Shown here one piece after another: positions 50,787 through 63,829 of a DNA stretch of 64,000 bases. Each line of letters opens with the position of its first letter. Positions within the stretch are counted from its first letter, which is position 1. Where the stretch lies: positions 56,251,231 to 56,315,230 of the forward strand of contig CM028329.1 of NCBI GenBank assembly GCA_016647705.1, read 5' to 3'. The notes under the pieces were generated by a model. The model ran no database searches. It had not been told where the DNA came from and was given only the letters and a program-made list of their open reading frames with translations. A program made the translations under genes and the position numbers. The DNA is from Eucommia ulmoides. Its lineage: Eukaryota > Streptophyta > Magnoliopsida > Garryales > Eucommiaceae.

Positions 50787-52664
50787 CGAGAGAGAGAAAG
50801 ATCGACGAAGGATCCAGAACCGAAGAGAGATGAAGAGAAAGTAGAAAGAGAGATAATCGACAAAGGAGCTCCGGCAGAGAAGGGGCGTCGCCCGTCTGTC
50901 GGTGTGGTCGTCACTTCGGTGAGTATGTGTATGCTCTATTTTTGGTCGGTTGGGTGGTAGTGTGTGGTCTGTTCGTCAGGTGAGCGGGTCTAAGTGTGTG
51001 TGGGTGTTCCATTCAGCCGGTGATTATACGGGTATGTGGGTGTGTGTGGTGAGTCGGTCAGTAATTTTGAGCTGACGGTAAGTGAGGAATAGAGAGAGAA
51101 TGAAGTGGGAATGAGAGTGGAGGTTGTTTGGGTGTGTTATTGCCGTTCGGTTGGGTGTTGCTCGACAAACTCCAGCGGTGAGTGACAGTGAGTTTGAGAG
51201 AGAGGATTGTGGTGTCAGTTCGGTGGGTCGTCAGAGCGACTGTGATCGTTGGAGGTGGTGGTTCCATTCGTCGGAGTTCCTCCGACTATGAGTGACGGTA
51301 GTGGCGGCGATCGTCATGTGTATGGGTGTTCCTCCATCGGCGGTGGTGGCAGTGATGTATGCGTGTGTTTTGTTTCTGATTGGACAGCTGTGGGTGGGTG
51401 GGTAATCAGCTGGGGTAAACGACGGAGATGGTGGCGACATGAGTTTGGCCCGATGGTGTATGTGTGGGTCGTCACGGTTGGGTGTGTATATGTCAAGTGG
51501 GTAGAAGTGATTGGTAGTGGTTAGTGATCCGTGGTGGGAGATGGAGTAGGGCTGACGGTGAGAGCGGCGAGGCATGGGAGGCCTCTGGTGGACGATAATA
51601 GTAGAGAGAAAGAGAGGGGTGGCCGGTGGTATTTGAATCGAAACAGAAATAGTAAGCGCAAACAGAAGAAAGAAAAAAAAAAAAAAAAGAATTTGCATAA
51701 ACCACCCCAGGAAAATCCAAAACCCATCTCGTGGCCCCCAAACGATTCGGAAACAGGTGAAATTTCAATTGATTATTATTTTACGTTAAATTAAATTTTA
51801 TTTAGCGTTACAATTCCTGAAATTATAATAATTTCGTAACAATTAATTAACGTGGTATATAAAATAGTAACGATTCGGAATATAGGGTCTGCGTTGCATG
51901 ATTAGGATATTTTAAATAAGATATTAATTTAGACCCTATCACTATTAGGTTCGTAGGCACCGGCGTCCAGATAGAGTGTGGTCAATGTCAGTTTTGCAAA
52001 ATAGATATCGAGGTGAGTATATTGTCTTCTTGCCAAAAAAAATCTATTTTCATATATTTATGATGGAAAAATGTGTTTACTTGAAAATTGGATCAATTTT
52101 CTAACTTACATGGATCAAGCGTTATTTTGGGTATTTCTGATTTGTAGATTTCATTGTTTGTTGTTGAGGTGGCAGTGATGGTGGGCGGAGTTGTTGTTGT
52201 TGAGGTGGTAATGAGTTGTTATTGTTGAGGTGAGATAGAGATTGGTGGTGCATATTCACCCGCTTGGCATAGTCCAGTGGAGTGGTGTTTCACCCGTCTG
52301 GCATAGTCTAGCGGAGTGTTGTTTCACTCGTCTGGTATAGTCCAGTGGAGCGTTGTTATATCCCGCTAGGAAGACATATCCTACGGGGTACGGTACCATT
52401 GCAACTCTCGATCATGAGATTAAAACGATTACATAGCTAGCCGAGGTATGAGGTGATGTGGTGTAGTGTAATGTGGCGTGATGTGGTGTGGTGTGATGTG
52501 GTGTTGTATGTGGTGTTTTATCATATATGGTGATTGGGATGAGTACTTTTATATATATTATTTTGTACTGGATTGGTATATGCATTTATATTTATTGCTT
52601 TGAGTTCATTACACTATATGATCCGCTGGAATATTCTGGTTGATGTTCACCTCTTTGTTGGGAT

Positions 52665-52745
<81 letters not shown>

Positions 52746-53231
52746 GTTGATTTTGTGGTGACAGGAAAAAAGAGTTTCCCTTGTGGTATGAGATATTTAT
52801 ATTATTGTTCGATATGTGATGTTTATATACTCGCGCTTGATCCATTTAAATGTTGTCAAATGAATTATTATTATTGTAAAATATTTTTACTAAGAAGGCA
52901 GTACACTCACAGGTACAACAGCATAGAAGTCGGTCCCCTGCTGACATTAGGTAGAGTCCGGTGTTAGTATAGCGTGGGAGTAAACTTTGGGAGGAGCTGT
53001 CTGAGGCGGACGTGTTGAGAGGTTCTTGGTTGTTTATATTTTTGTGTTAATATTATTTCTAGGGACGGGTGTGTCCCTAACTAGAGAGGTTGTATCTAGT
53101 GACATTTGTGGTTGTATATATTCATTTGGTACATGTCCTTTATCGCTTCCTAGTTGGTTTGGCGTTCAGTGTGTTGTTGTGTTGTTGTCACGTCAGCTCC
53201 GCATGACGAGTGTCCAGGACGGGTCATGACA
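50429..53231 (+). repeat. Gypsy left LTR
   Basis: Begins TGTACGAACCCAATTTTTG (the right LTR has TGTAAGACCCCCATTTTTG) and ends GACGGGTCATGACA. It contains TA repeats at 50730-50785 and 52667-52741. An antisense open frame (51698 down to 51231) has counterparts in the other LTRs. Confidence 0.92.
52255..52400 (+). repeat. Hairpin minisatellite, left LTR (about 3 units)
   Basis: Units of about 36 bp read CACCCGTCTGGCATAGTC followed by CAGCGGAGTGTTGTTT. Most pair CCGCTTGG with CCAGCGG. The array ends in CCCGCTAGGA...TCCTACGGGG, itself an inverted repeat, and then the conserved block GCAACTCTCGATCATGAG. Confidence 0.88.
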
Positions 53232-53235
53232 ATTT

Positions 53236-53248
53236 TGGTATCAGAGCC
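53236..53248 (+). other. Primer-binding site (tRNA-Met)
   Basis: TGGTATCAGAGCC, four bases after the LTR end, matches the plant initiator tRNA-Met primer site exactly. Confidence 0.92.
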
Positions 53249-55540
53249 TAGGTTATAAGTTCTGTAGACTTGTCAGTGGTTTTGTCAGTAGAAGACCCTA
53301 AGATAGGAGGACGTACCAGTCATATAGTCAGTAGGGGACATGAGATAGGGTGTCAATAAGTTAGTTTGATGTGTGAGTGTTAGGTCTTTCATTCCAGTAG
53401 TTGGTGCATTAGCATGGCGCATGGAGGGTTGTCATGTTGGCCAGCAGTGATACGATCACATGGTGATATTGCCAAAAGGATGTTTTCCACAAGATAAGAA
53501 GGCTAAGGTAGATAAACAACTACAAAGACAATACCTAGTACGTCATTATTAACATACTAGATGATATGGCAGAACACATTTAAGTCGGAATAAGAAATAA
53601 TATTCAAAAGGAGTAAATCTCCTTTTAGGCTATCTGAAAGAAAACTGTGACGTTACTAGACAAGAATTTAATTTGGTAGTACATTTTAGATTGACCGATA
53701 GACGGAGTAAGAGTTGTGGCATATAGTAACGAGATAGAAAATGATATGTAGGAAGTAGCCGAGGATTGTGGGTCTGGGAGGATAGTAGGTGCGTGTAAAT
53801 CGAATCCATTTAAATGAGTAATATAGAGTTGCGGGTGGAGTCAAATTTGTGATAAATAAAAGTATGTATGGTTGGGAAGGCGTATCTAGTACCTCAATTA
53901 GTCTGATAATGGATCTGGGAGGTTAGAAAGGTGTTAACGAAAGAATATCACAATTCAGTACGCCGGTACTGGACATCAGTTCAAACAAGTTCGGCAGTGG
54001 ATAGTGTAGTAGTTAGGGAATTTCCCTATGTAATTCCGAGAATTGACGGGGTGCTAGTAGGCGTGATTAATAATTGTGTTTGCTATTAAATAAGTACTAT
54101 AATAATAAGGAGATGAGCGTTCGGCTCGTTAAGTTGGTTAATTATACTCGTGTCGATAAAGTGCGGGAAATTGAGATTTGAAAATATAACCTTGGGATTT
54201 TAAAGGTGATCGCTATAGTATAGGAAAAATTGAGTAGATTAATTTAAGCCGAGAATTGATTGCATTTAGTTGAATTTAAATAATTTCCGTGGTGTAGGAA
54301 AAATTTGTTGGATATTGGGAATTGGAGTAAGTTAGTTTTCAGTTTAGAAAGTCTTTATTAGAAGAAGCCTTATGATGGCCCTAGGTAACCGGATCGTTAT
54401 TATAAATGAGACTATCGATTTATGATTTACGTAGACCTGGTGTGTTTTTCCATGAAGATCCGGTGTTGGAAACTCATCGGTTAAAATGGATGGGTTGTTA
54501 AATCGACTGCAATAGAATAAGGTGTTAGAGCTTTGAGTGAGGGATTTTCAAGCGAAGGTTAGAGACGGTGACGTGATAAAAATTGTAAACCGGTCGAGAG
54601 TAAAGAAGAGCATGTAGAATATTTCCAGAATGTGATACTAATACTGTGCATATAAGTAATGCCAAATGTAATAAATATGAGTACTGGTTAGATTGAGTGG
54701 TAATTTTGGGACTAGTGCTCTTGAGGAATAGTATTCAAGTGGATTCAAAGGGAGTCGAAGTGGTGGGTTGAAGGAATATGAAGAAGGCCGATAACATGTG
54801 ATTGGAACTTGAAACCCCTTGAAACTAGAAGAGATTGTATTTGTTGTGACAGCTAGCGACATTTCCCATAGGACGGGATTTGTGCTTTAAGTCGGTTACG
54901 CATAATTGGGTTAATCATACAAATGTATGTGTCAAGATGGGATCTTTGAAAGTCTATTGGGCTGTTGGTCGGATGACCACGCTAATTGAGCTTGTCAATG
55001 TGACATTGATATTTCTCAATTGTATGGTAGAAGCGCAGAAGTTAGATGTCCAGTCGGGAAAGATTTGAGAAGAAGGGAATGAAAAATGACCACAGGGCTG
55101 ATTATAGCAAATATTCGAGTAAAAATTTGGTAAGTTGGTTGTTCATATTAATTTATGGATTGAGTTGAGGCCCTTGTAAATTTAGTGGAAAGATGGTCAG
55201 ATGGTAACGTTGTTCGACATAAATTGACCGTTTTGTAGGAATGTAAAAGTAGGATGTCCAACTAAGAAGGTGTTGCAATGCAGTGGGAATTGACTGGAGA
55301 ACTGATTAGCGTGTCCGAGAGAATGATGAAGTTTTGAGGAATTGAAATAAAATGTGTAGGTTTAATAATGTCAATTGACGGAAGAGACCTTAAAGGAGGT
55401 GCATAAAACAATATATGTAATGTCCCAGTAATACTAAACTATTGAGATTGCTTGAGTATTATTAGTAGTTTGGAATAGAAATGGAAAATAACAACATTTC
55501 TTGTTCGGTGATTTGTTAGTAAAGTTAAGATTGAGAAGTA
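53249..55540 (+). other. Gypsy interior, gag-to-RNase H region unreadable
   Basis: No frame above about 75 codons and no legible zinc knuckle, protease or reverse transcriptase motif. The base composition is like the rest of the interior. If these regions were ever present, they have mutated beyond recognition by eye. Confidence 0.6.
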
Positions 55541-55554
55541 ACGAAACCTTTAGG

Positions 55555-55990
55555 TGGGTTATTGTAGTCTTGACCTATGCCAGAAGGGAAAGGGGAAAGT
55601 AGTTCGAGGAATGTTTTCCTGATGCGTATGCCCAGTATATATATATTGATCGGATTGCTCGATTGCATGATGCACCCATTCAATGTAAATGGTAAAATTG
55701 AGTTGGGTTAAGATAAAAAAAAATTTAAAATTAAAAGTGATAAGGAAACTCATGCAGTAATGAAGGATGGTGACTTGAATTGGCGTGCTATAAATATAGA
55801 AAGTCGGAAAGCTGTATAAGGGAAACTGTAGTAGCAGAAACTGAGAGTAATTTAAACGTTTAGGTTAAATTTTCTATACTTTTTAAGGTGCCTGAGTGGA
55901 AGTTGATATTTTGTTTCATTTATGGATTAACGGTTGATCAGAAAGTATGATTCAGGTGCTGGAAGATATGTTGAGAGATGGCATCATGAA
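55555..55990 (+). pseudogene. Gypsy integrase remnant
   Basis: Two legible patches fall in the right order. 55555-55690 gives WVIV-LTYA and then YIDRIARLHDAPIQ (family: WVIVDRLTKSAHF, YIREIVRLHGVPVS). 55917-55990 gives FH, then NG, stop, SESMIQVLEDMLRDGIM (family: FHPQTDGQSERTIQVLEDMLRAC). Stops and shifts separate them and the catalytic residues cannot be traced. Beyond 56000 nothing clear remains, though a chromodomain-type tail could lie near 56760. Confidence 0.75.
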
Positions 55991-56248
55991 AGACCCTGGT
56001 AAGGGGGATGGTGGTACAGTGTTAATTAAATCTGTTTACACTAATAGATATTTGATCATCGATCAAGGCAGCATCGTATTAAGCGCTATATGAAAAAAAT
56101 ATAGGATTCCAGTTAAATAGACTAAACTAAGATAGGAGATCGGAATTTTTTTTTCGAAATTTAGAAATAACCGATATGGCCACATTTGTTTTGGAAATGG
56201 GAAGTTATTGAGATTTCAAGGGAAAAAGGATAATTTGAAATATCCTTG

Positions 56249-56297
<49 letters not shown>

Positions 56298-56998
56298 TCA
56301 GTAGTTAGAAATTCTTAGAATGCACCAAATCTTTGTGATTAGGGTGTACATATGTCCTTTGATTCGTACATATATGTGGATACATAATTGAAACATGTCG
56401 GGTAGGTGGAATCGAAAATTCGGAATTGAAGCATGTGACCATGTTAAGGACTCGATCAAATGTGGAGGCATGAAAAGAAATTTTTATAGATAATTTGTTT
56501 GATATATTTGAGTTGTAGATATGTGAATTGGTAATATTTAGGTATTGCAAAGGATATTAATATGAGTGTATCACGATTTAGGAACGTATTAGACTCAAGT
56601 CTCTGAGATATTAATATGAGTGTATCACGATTTGGGAACGTATTAGACTCAAGTCTCTGAGATTATCACGTTAGTTTAAGAATATAGGGTATGATATCGT
56701 TTTTTTTTTTTTTCATCAGAGTAGCGCAGCGGAAACGTTAGGAGTATGAAACAATCGGTTACTTGGGTTGGGCCTTACCGACCAAAGTGCACCCTATTTG
56801 CTAGATATTAGATATAATATTGGGTACTGTGAATGAAAAGATCGTGATAAAATGGAAATGATTGTCAGAAATTGTCGATTACGAATTAAAGATGACGATA
56901 GGTTGTGGGACTCTGTCTAGAATGAAGTGTGACAAATGTAACTGTGTGATGCAAGTCGGAGGTATTCATGATTGAATTAAATTTCAATTCCTATTTGA
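55991..56998 (+). other. Gypsy interior 3' part, decayed
   Basis: Contains a TA run (56252-56294) and a 60-bp direct repeat: GATATTAATATGAGTGTATC occurs at about 56552 and 56607, each followed by ACGATTT, GGAACGTATTAGACTC and AAGTCTCTGAGA. No readable domain. Confidence 0.7.
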
Positions 56999-57036
56999 AA
57001 ATTTCGAGACGAAATTTCTTTGAGGGGGGGAAGAGT
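56999..57036 (+). other. Gypsy 3' end motif and polypurine tract
   Basis: AAATTTCGAGACGAAATTTC, then TTTGAGGGGGGGAAGAG, precedes the right LTR. This is the canonical plant Gypsy junction. Confidence 0.9.
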
Positions 57037-59295
57037 TGTAAGACCCCCATTTTTGTATATGAACAATTTTAGTCCCGTTTTAAAATATTTTAAAAATATC
57101 GGGCTGAATTACGATATTAATTGTGTGATTTAAAATTTTAAGGGTCGAATTGTAATTTTCAAATGCATTAAAAGTAGAATATGAGTTTAATTAATATCCA
57201 AACTAAAAAGAAGGGGAGGAAAGTATAATTACACTATATATTATACATGTTATATATATATATAGATAGATAAAGAGAGAAACGAGCGACGGTGGAGAGA
57301 TGGCCACATGGCCAGTTTCTAGAACCATCATATATATATAAGAGAGAGAGAGAGAGAGAAATCGAGGGATAGATTAATGAAGGATCCAGAACCGAAGAGA
57401 GATGAAGAGAAAGTAGAGGGAGAGATAATCGGCAAAGGAGCTCCGATGGAGAAGGGGCATCGCCCGTCTGTCGGTGTAGTCGTCACTCCGGTGAGTGTGT
57501 GTATGCTCTATTTTTGGTCGATTGGGTGGTGGTGTGTGGTCTGTTCGTCAGGTGAGCGGATCCAAGTGTGTGTGGGTGTTCCGTTCGACCGGTGATTATA
57601 CGGGTATATGGGTGTGGGTTTTGTTGTGTTTGTTGTGTGTGGTGAGTCGGTCAGTAATTTTGGGCCGACAGTAAGTGAGAAATAGAAAGAGAATGAAGTG
57701 GGAATGAGAGTGGAAGTTGTTTGGGTGTGTTATTGTCGTTCGGTTAGGTGTTGCTGGACAAACTCCGGCGGTGAGTGATAGTGAGTTTGAGAGAGAGGAT
57801 CGTGGTGTCGGTTCGGTGGGTCGTCGGAGCAACTGTGATCGTTGGAGGTAGTGGTTCCGTTCGTCAGAGTTCCTCCGACTGTGAGTGACGGTAGTGGCGG
57901 CGATCGTCGTGTGTATGGGTGTTCCTCCGTCGACCGTGGTGGCAGTAATGTTTGCGTGTGTTCTATTTCTAATTGGGCAGCTGTGTGTGGGTGTGTGATC
58001 AGCTGGGGTAAACGATGGAGGCGGTGGCGACATAAGTTTGGCCCGATGGTGTATGTGTGGGTCGTCACGATTGGGTGTGTATGTGTCAAGTGGGTAGAGG
58101 TGATTAGTGGTGGAATGGCCGGTGGTGGTTGGTGATTCGTGGTGGTAGAGAGAGAGGGGTGGCCGACGGTATTTGAACCGAAACAGAAACAGTAAGCGCA
58201 AACAGAAAAAAGAAAAAAAAGAAAAAAAAAATTTGCAAAAACCACCCCAGGAAAATCCAAAACCCATCTCGTAGCCGTCAAACGATTCGAAAACAGGTGA
58301 AATTTCAATCGATTATTATTTTACGTTAAATTAAATTTTATTTAGCGTTACAATTCCTGAAATCGTAATAATTTCGTAACAATTAATTAATTGTAATAAC
58401 GTGGTACATAAAATAGTAACGATTCGAAATATAGGGTCTGCGTTGCATGATTAGGATATTTTAAATAAGATATTAATTTAGACCCTGTCACTATTAGGTT
58501 CGCAGGTACCGGCGTCCAGATAAAGTGTGGTCAATTTTGCAAAACGGATATCGAAGTGAATGTACTGTCTTCTTACCAAAAAAAATCTATTTTCATATAT
58601 TTATGATGGGAAAATGTGTTTAGTTGAAAATTGGATCAATTTTCTAACTTACATGGATCAAGCGTTATTTTGGGTATTTCTGATTTTATAGATTTCATTG
58701 TTTGTTGTTGAGGTGGCAGTGATGGTGGGCGGAGTTGTTGTTGTTGAGGTGGAGATAAATTGTTGTTGTTGAGGTGAGGTGGAGATTGGTGGTGGATATT
58801 CACCCGCTTGGCATAATCTAGCGGAGCGGTGTTTCACCCGTCTGGCATAGTCCAGCGGAGCGTTGTTTCTCCTGCTTGGCATAGTCCAGCGGAGCGGTGC
58901 TTCACCCGTCTGGCGTAGTCCAACGGAGCGTTGTTTCACCCGTCTGGCATAGTCCAGCGGAGTGTTGTTATATCCCGCTAGAAAGGCATATCCTACGGGG
59001 TATGGTAACGTTGCAACTCCCAATCGTGAGGTTAAAATGATCACATGGCTAGTCGAGGTGTGAGGTGATGTGGTGTAGTGTGATGTGGCGTGATGTGGTG
59101 TGGTGTGGTGTGAGGTGTCATATGTGGTGTTTTGTCGTATATGGTGTTTTGTCATATATGGTGATTGGGATAAATACTTTTATATATATTATTTTATACT
59201 GGATTGGTATATGCATTTATATTTATTGCTCTAAGTTCATTACACTATATGATCCGCTGGAATATTCTGGTTGATTTTCACCACTTTATTGGGAT

Positions 59296-59336
<41 letters not shown>

Positions 59337-59824
59337 GTTGATTTTATGGTAACAGGAAAAAAGAGTTTCCCTTGTGGTATGAGATATTTATATTATTGTT
59401 CGATATGTGATGTTTATATACTCGCGCTTGATCCATTTAAATGTTGTAAAATGAATTATTATTATTATTATAAAATATTTTTACTAAGAAGACAGTACAC
59501 TTGCAGATATTACAGTATAGGGGTCAGTCCCCTACGGCATTAGGTAGAGTCCGGTGTTAGTATAGCGTGGGAGTAAACTTTGGGTGGAGCTGTCTGAGGC
59601 GGACGTGTTGAGAGGTTCTTGGTAATTTATATTTTTGTGTTAATATTATTTCCAGGGATGGGTGTGTCCCTAACTAGAGAGGTTGTATCTGGTGACATTT
59701 GTGGTTGTATATATTCATTTGGTATATGTCCTTTGTCGCTTCCTAGTTGATTTGGCGTTCAGTGTGTTGTTGTGTTGTCGTCACGCCGGCCTCGCATGAC
59801 GAGTGTCCGGGACGAGTCGTGACA
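57037..59824 (+). repeat. Gypsy right LTR
   Basis: Begins TGTAAGACCCCCATTTTTG and ends GACGAGTCGTGACA. Collinear with the left LTR. The TA runs are shorter (59299-59331) and the hairpin array longer. Confidence 0.92.
58799..59000 (+). repeat. Hairpin minisatellite, right LTR (about 5 units)
   Basis: Five units of about 36 bp of the same type as in the left LTR (CACCCGTCTGGCATAGTCCA, GCGGAGCGTTGTTT). The left LTR has about three. The conserved block GCAACTCCCAATCGTGAG follows. Confidence 0.9.
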
Positions 59825-59921
59825 GCGGCGGCTAGGGTTTTGATTTCTAGTGAAGGTTTCGACATTTTGGTTGGGGTTTTGTTTTTTAGATTAGATCTAA
59901 TTTGTGGCTCTGATGCTATAT
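59825..59921 (-). other. Copia element A leader start and primer-binding site
   Basis: After the GCGGC target copy the Copia A leader resumes. GGCTCTGATGCTA (59906-59918) is the reverse complement of a tRNA-Met primer site with two mismatches, so the element reads on the minus strand from here. Confidence 0.75.
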
Positions 59922-60070
59922 TGAACAAGGATCTCGAGTTTTTTCATTCATTATTTAGAATTATACAAGGTTATGTATAGAACTTGATTCTTGGGCATCC
60001 CTAGAATCAAGTTATTATAGAATATTCAGAACAAAAACAATTTATCTGGAACAAAAATACAAACATAACA
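59922..60070 (-). repeat. Copia element A 5' LTR (short)
   Basis: On the minus strand it would start TGTTATGTTTGTATTTTTG (60070 downward) and end CTCGAGATCCTTGTTCA (59922), next to the primer site. About 149 bp, with TG...CA ends. The outer border is inferred from the TG alone because the partner LTR is missing. Confidence 0.55.
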
Positions 60071-61450
60071 GCAAACGATCAATTTCATATATATTCCTAC
60101 TGTTGAAATTAAAACTCAATTTGGCGCAGAAAATCATATATAATCCTAAGTTATACAACAACATTAGGATTTAATGTAACTAACAGATCCAAATACACAA
60201 ATTCGGAATAGAAACAAAAATTTGGAATAGAAACAACCAAAACAAAGCCAACTAACAATTATTTACCTTCTTATAACTTGTTGCTTTTAACAAGAGATCT
60301 AGAATTCGGAGACCAAATATCATTGCATGAATTACAAATCCATTAGGTCAATCAAAACCCTCAAAATTCAAAAAAATTAATCCACAAAAGGAAACTGCAT
60401 TAAAAACTAATCGAGATGTTGAAGAATATCCCTTGCACTAATGTGCTTGATTTTCTATATTTCGCCAATGAGCAACAAAACAACGTGACATGAGAAAACG
60501 AAATTAAAATTAAAACCAAAACAAAAAAGCATTATTGTTACTGCAATTAAGAATACTTCTGTAACTATTTGAATGATAAGACGTTATAATACAGAATTCA
60601 AGCATTGATTGGAATTTGAATTGAACTTATTGGAAATTTAAATTCGCTCATTTATACTTCAAATTCCAATGCTCCAATTCCATGAAAACAAATGCTTCCT
60701 AAAGGAATAAATTCAAGAAATCAAATAAACATCCCTACAATCAAAAAATTCCCAAGTTTCTTCCCAAAATATCTAATGCGTAATCAAATCAAATCAAATT
60801 AGATCCCTAAACAAAATGAAATAAAAAATAAAAATAAAAACCCTAAAACAAAATCAATTGATGCGATTAAACAATCATAAATGATGAACAAAAGCAACAT
60901 ATGCAATCAATTTTACTTCTCCACCGGAGGCAGGCAAATTTTAAGCACAAATATTTAAGTCCAAGTCTTATGCCATGATTTCCCCCAAAATCTGAGTCAA
61001 ATATACAAACTATTAGCCATATAAAAAAACGAAAATGGCCTAGAAGCGAAGAAAAAAAAAAAGGTATGGAACACATTTAAACCAAACAAAAAGACAATAT
61101 AAAAAAAGGTAATATCATAACAGTCATCAATATCTAAAACAATAATAGAATTCATGATAGAATCTATGCATCAGATCTCAAATCTACCTCGAATATGCAC
61201 GCATCACAAACTGAAACAAACAAGCCGAAGATAATTTCATTTTTAAGCGGCTACAACAAGATAAAATGGAGAAAATTTTAATTGTTAGTCATTTTTCATC
61301 AAACTTCCAAAAATTTGAAAGAAATAGATATTGAATGAACAAATAATCATTGGATTACATACCGAAACTATAAGCAGATTTGGATAATTGATGATCAGCT
61401 ACATTATATCTAGATTTCTAAAATTGTTCAAATAAATCTAAAAAAATGTG

Positions 61451-61481
<31 letters not shown>

Positions 61482-62302
61482 AAATTGTGGTTAGATCTTA
61501 AACAAATAATCATTAGATGAAAAAAAAATCTTTGTTAGATCTAGTGAAATCGAATACAAATCTAAAGAAATCAAATTTAAATATAGCCAAGAGTTCCCAC
61601 TAAGAATCAATATTTCCCTACTTAAAACAAAAATCAAATTCAAGGACAATAAGGTTCAGATTTCGGATAGGTTTTTCAGGGAGATGACAGGAGGCGAGAG
61701 AGACAGAGTGGCGAACCCGATGGCAAGGAAAGAAACTGAGGGAGGCAAGATAGAGGCTGATGGGAGACGACAGACGATTCGCGTTGGGTAGGCGGACTAT
61801 TCGCAATGGTGGAGTAGAGAAAAACTGAGATTGAGATTGAGATTGAGATTGAGATTAAGCAAATGCAGAGCTGCAAAGATGGCTACTGTGATAACCCAAC
61901 AGCGTCGCCAAGGCGATGGCGTTGGTGATTGACTAGAGCAAGTAGTTGTGAGGGGGTGGCGAAGGAGGGGCTTTGGCCTGAAATGAAAATGAAATCAATT
62001 GAGCGTATTAGGCAGTGGAGTGATTAAGTGGCTCTAACCCTAATTTGCATCTTTGATATAAAGTTAAAAATAATCCAACAGTCTAAAATCGTCTAGAGGT
62101 TTGCCTCTTGATCCGACGGTTGTATTTATAAATGAGCTGATTTGTTATAAAGATTTATTTATTTTACACTTCTCTCCTCCTCCATAGTCTTGTCGTTGTT
62201 GAACTCTCCGGTAATGTCATTACAACGCGTTCTCTCTCTCTCTCTCTCTCAAGTCTCACAGCCTCTCCACCTACCTTCCCCGTTATTCCCCTACCCACCT
62301 TC
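60071..62302. other. AT-rich DNA, no gene; leader-like segment at 61.6-62.0 kb
   Basis: 60071-61600 is A-rich with poly-A tracts (61449-61478) and no legible protein. 61660-61980 is GC-richer, purine-rich, and has GAGATT repeated five times (61828-61857). 62090-62160 resembles the AATGAGCTGATTT segment at about 1018. This could be the leader of a minus-strand gene or a relative of the repeats at 1 and 18.5 kb. Confidence 0.45.
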
Positions 62303-63829
62303 TACAATACCCGAAGATTTATATTTTTTGAAGATATTATTTTATGTAAATTAATATTTTTTAGGACGGTTTTGTGAATTTGTGGTATAAATAGATACTT
62401 GATAATTTTTGGAGTTAAATGTTAAATTTATATTTTTTTAAATATTATTTTAAATATTTTTGGGTTGTTTTGCATATTATTAAAATATATAATAAATATT
62501 TGATAATTTTTAGAGAGATAAGTGTAATTATTGGATCTAATATCAATTATTTTACGATTATAGATTGTTAAATATAATTTCTTAAATCTTAATAGTTAAG
62601 AAAATAATGTTGTAAAAAAAAAAAAAAGAAGAAGAAGAAGAAAAGGACAGTCACATATGGCGTGTGGGTGTGTTTAGAATAATAAGGAAAATTATAATAA
62701 TGATAGGAGGAATTCTATAGAGGACGAACAGTGAGGTGGGTCTTGATCATTATTGGGTCTTGATCATTATTGATATGTATAAACGTGGAGATAGCTAAGG
62801 AAAAAAGAAAAAGAAAAGAAAAGAAAAAAAAAGGGTTCGGCTGCTTAGTGTTAAAGACAAAAGGCCAAGGAAATAAACACAAAGAATAAATAATTAGTTT
62901 TTGGCAAATTATTATCAATTTCATATGTTAAATAGAATTTCTAACTCTTTTAATATACGTATTTAATTTTTTCATATATTGTGTAGTTCATGCTAGTACC
63001 GTTATAATTATTATTTTTCACGAACTGTTTATGAAGACTTATGTGAAAATTGTATGAGATACACGTTTATATGATTATTTGAGATTTGATTGTTATGTGT
63101 TTATTTTAAAATTAATTAGATACACGTATTAAATATATTGAAATTCTATTGAGTGTTGGTTCACAACTTCACAATTTTGATTGCAGAGCAGATAAAAACG
63201 AAACGACGATGGAATTTATATTAGAAATTCTATTTGTAATAATTGTTCTTAATATTTTGTAAAAATTCACTCGAGTATAATTATTGTCTTCGTATTCATA
63301 AATATTTCATATAAATATTACTACAAGCCCAGTAAACCGGGCCCTGAGATTTGTTAGTCTAAATGATTCGCACTAGGTGCAAATATATTACATATTCTAA
63401 ATTATTACATACTCCTATTTAATAAAAACTGCGTGGCCGGATTACTGGGTCTCCATTTGCAAATCCGGTTAGTAATCAAAATAAGAGTTGATGAATTATA
63501 ATAACCATATATTAATTATGATTAAATTATATTTAATTTCTATTTAATTTTTAATAATTGTATTTATTATTCACTATTATAAAATCAACTCAAAAATTCG
63601 AAAATTCTAATTATCGTTGTCGTATGTAAAATCTATCGGATCTTTATTAATTAAGATATTGGTTATTTAGTAAAATTTAATAAAATTATCGTCTTCGATA
63701 ATTATAACTATCGCCGTAGTTTGTAAAAAATTTCAAATTTATACAAAATAAATTATCGGTTATTCGGTTTGATATTAATTCTCCTTAGAGAGAAACCGCG
63801 TGGTGGCTTTAGAAGACCATGTCGTTACA
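62303..63829 (+). mobile_element. Solo LTR of the GTCGTTACA family, TSD CCTTC
   Basis: Starts TACAATACCCGAAGATTT, like TGTAATACCCG at 15654, and ends CATGTCGTTACA. An exact CCTTC duplication flanks it (62298-62302 and 63830-63834). The last kilobase aligns with 11383-12375. It gives the full LTR length of the family as about 1.5 kb. Confidence 0.88.

Larger units (their letters stand above)
50429..59824 (+). mobile_element. Complete-ended Gypsy element with 2.8-kb LTRs and decayed interior
   Basis: Left LTR 50429-53231, interior 53232-57036, right LTR 57037-59824. Target duplication GTGGC (50424-50428) and GCGGC (59825-59829), with one mismatch. A clear tRNA-Met primer site and a polypurine tract are present. 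The LTRs are alike at roughly 93% by eye. The 3.8-kb interior has no open polyprotein; only scraps of integrase are legible. The proportions resemble large retrotransposon derivatives, which depend on proteins from other elements. Confidence 0.93.

Noticed and set aside
57596..58308. 223- and 192-codon minus-strand frames as genes
   Set aside because: They overlap each other in different frames within an LTR, are rich in Thr, His and Pro from CA-type repeats, and have no domain; kept only as a weak finding.
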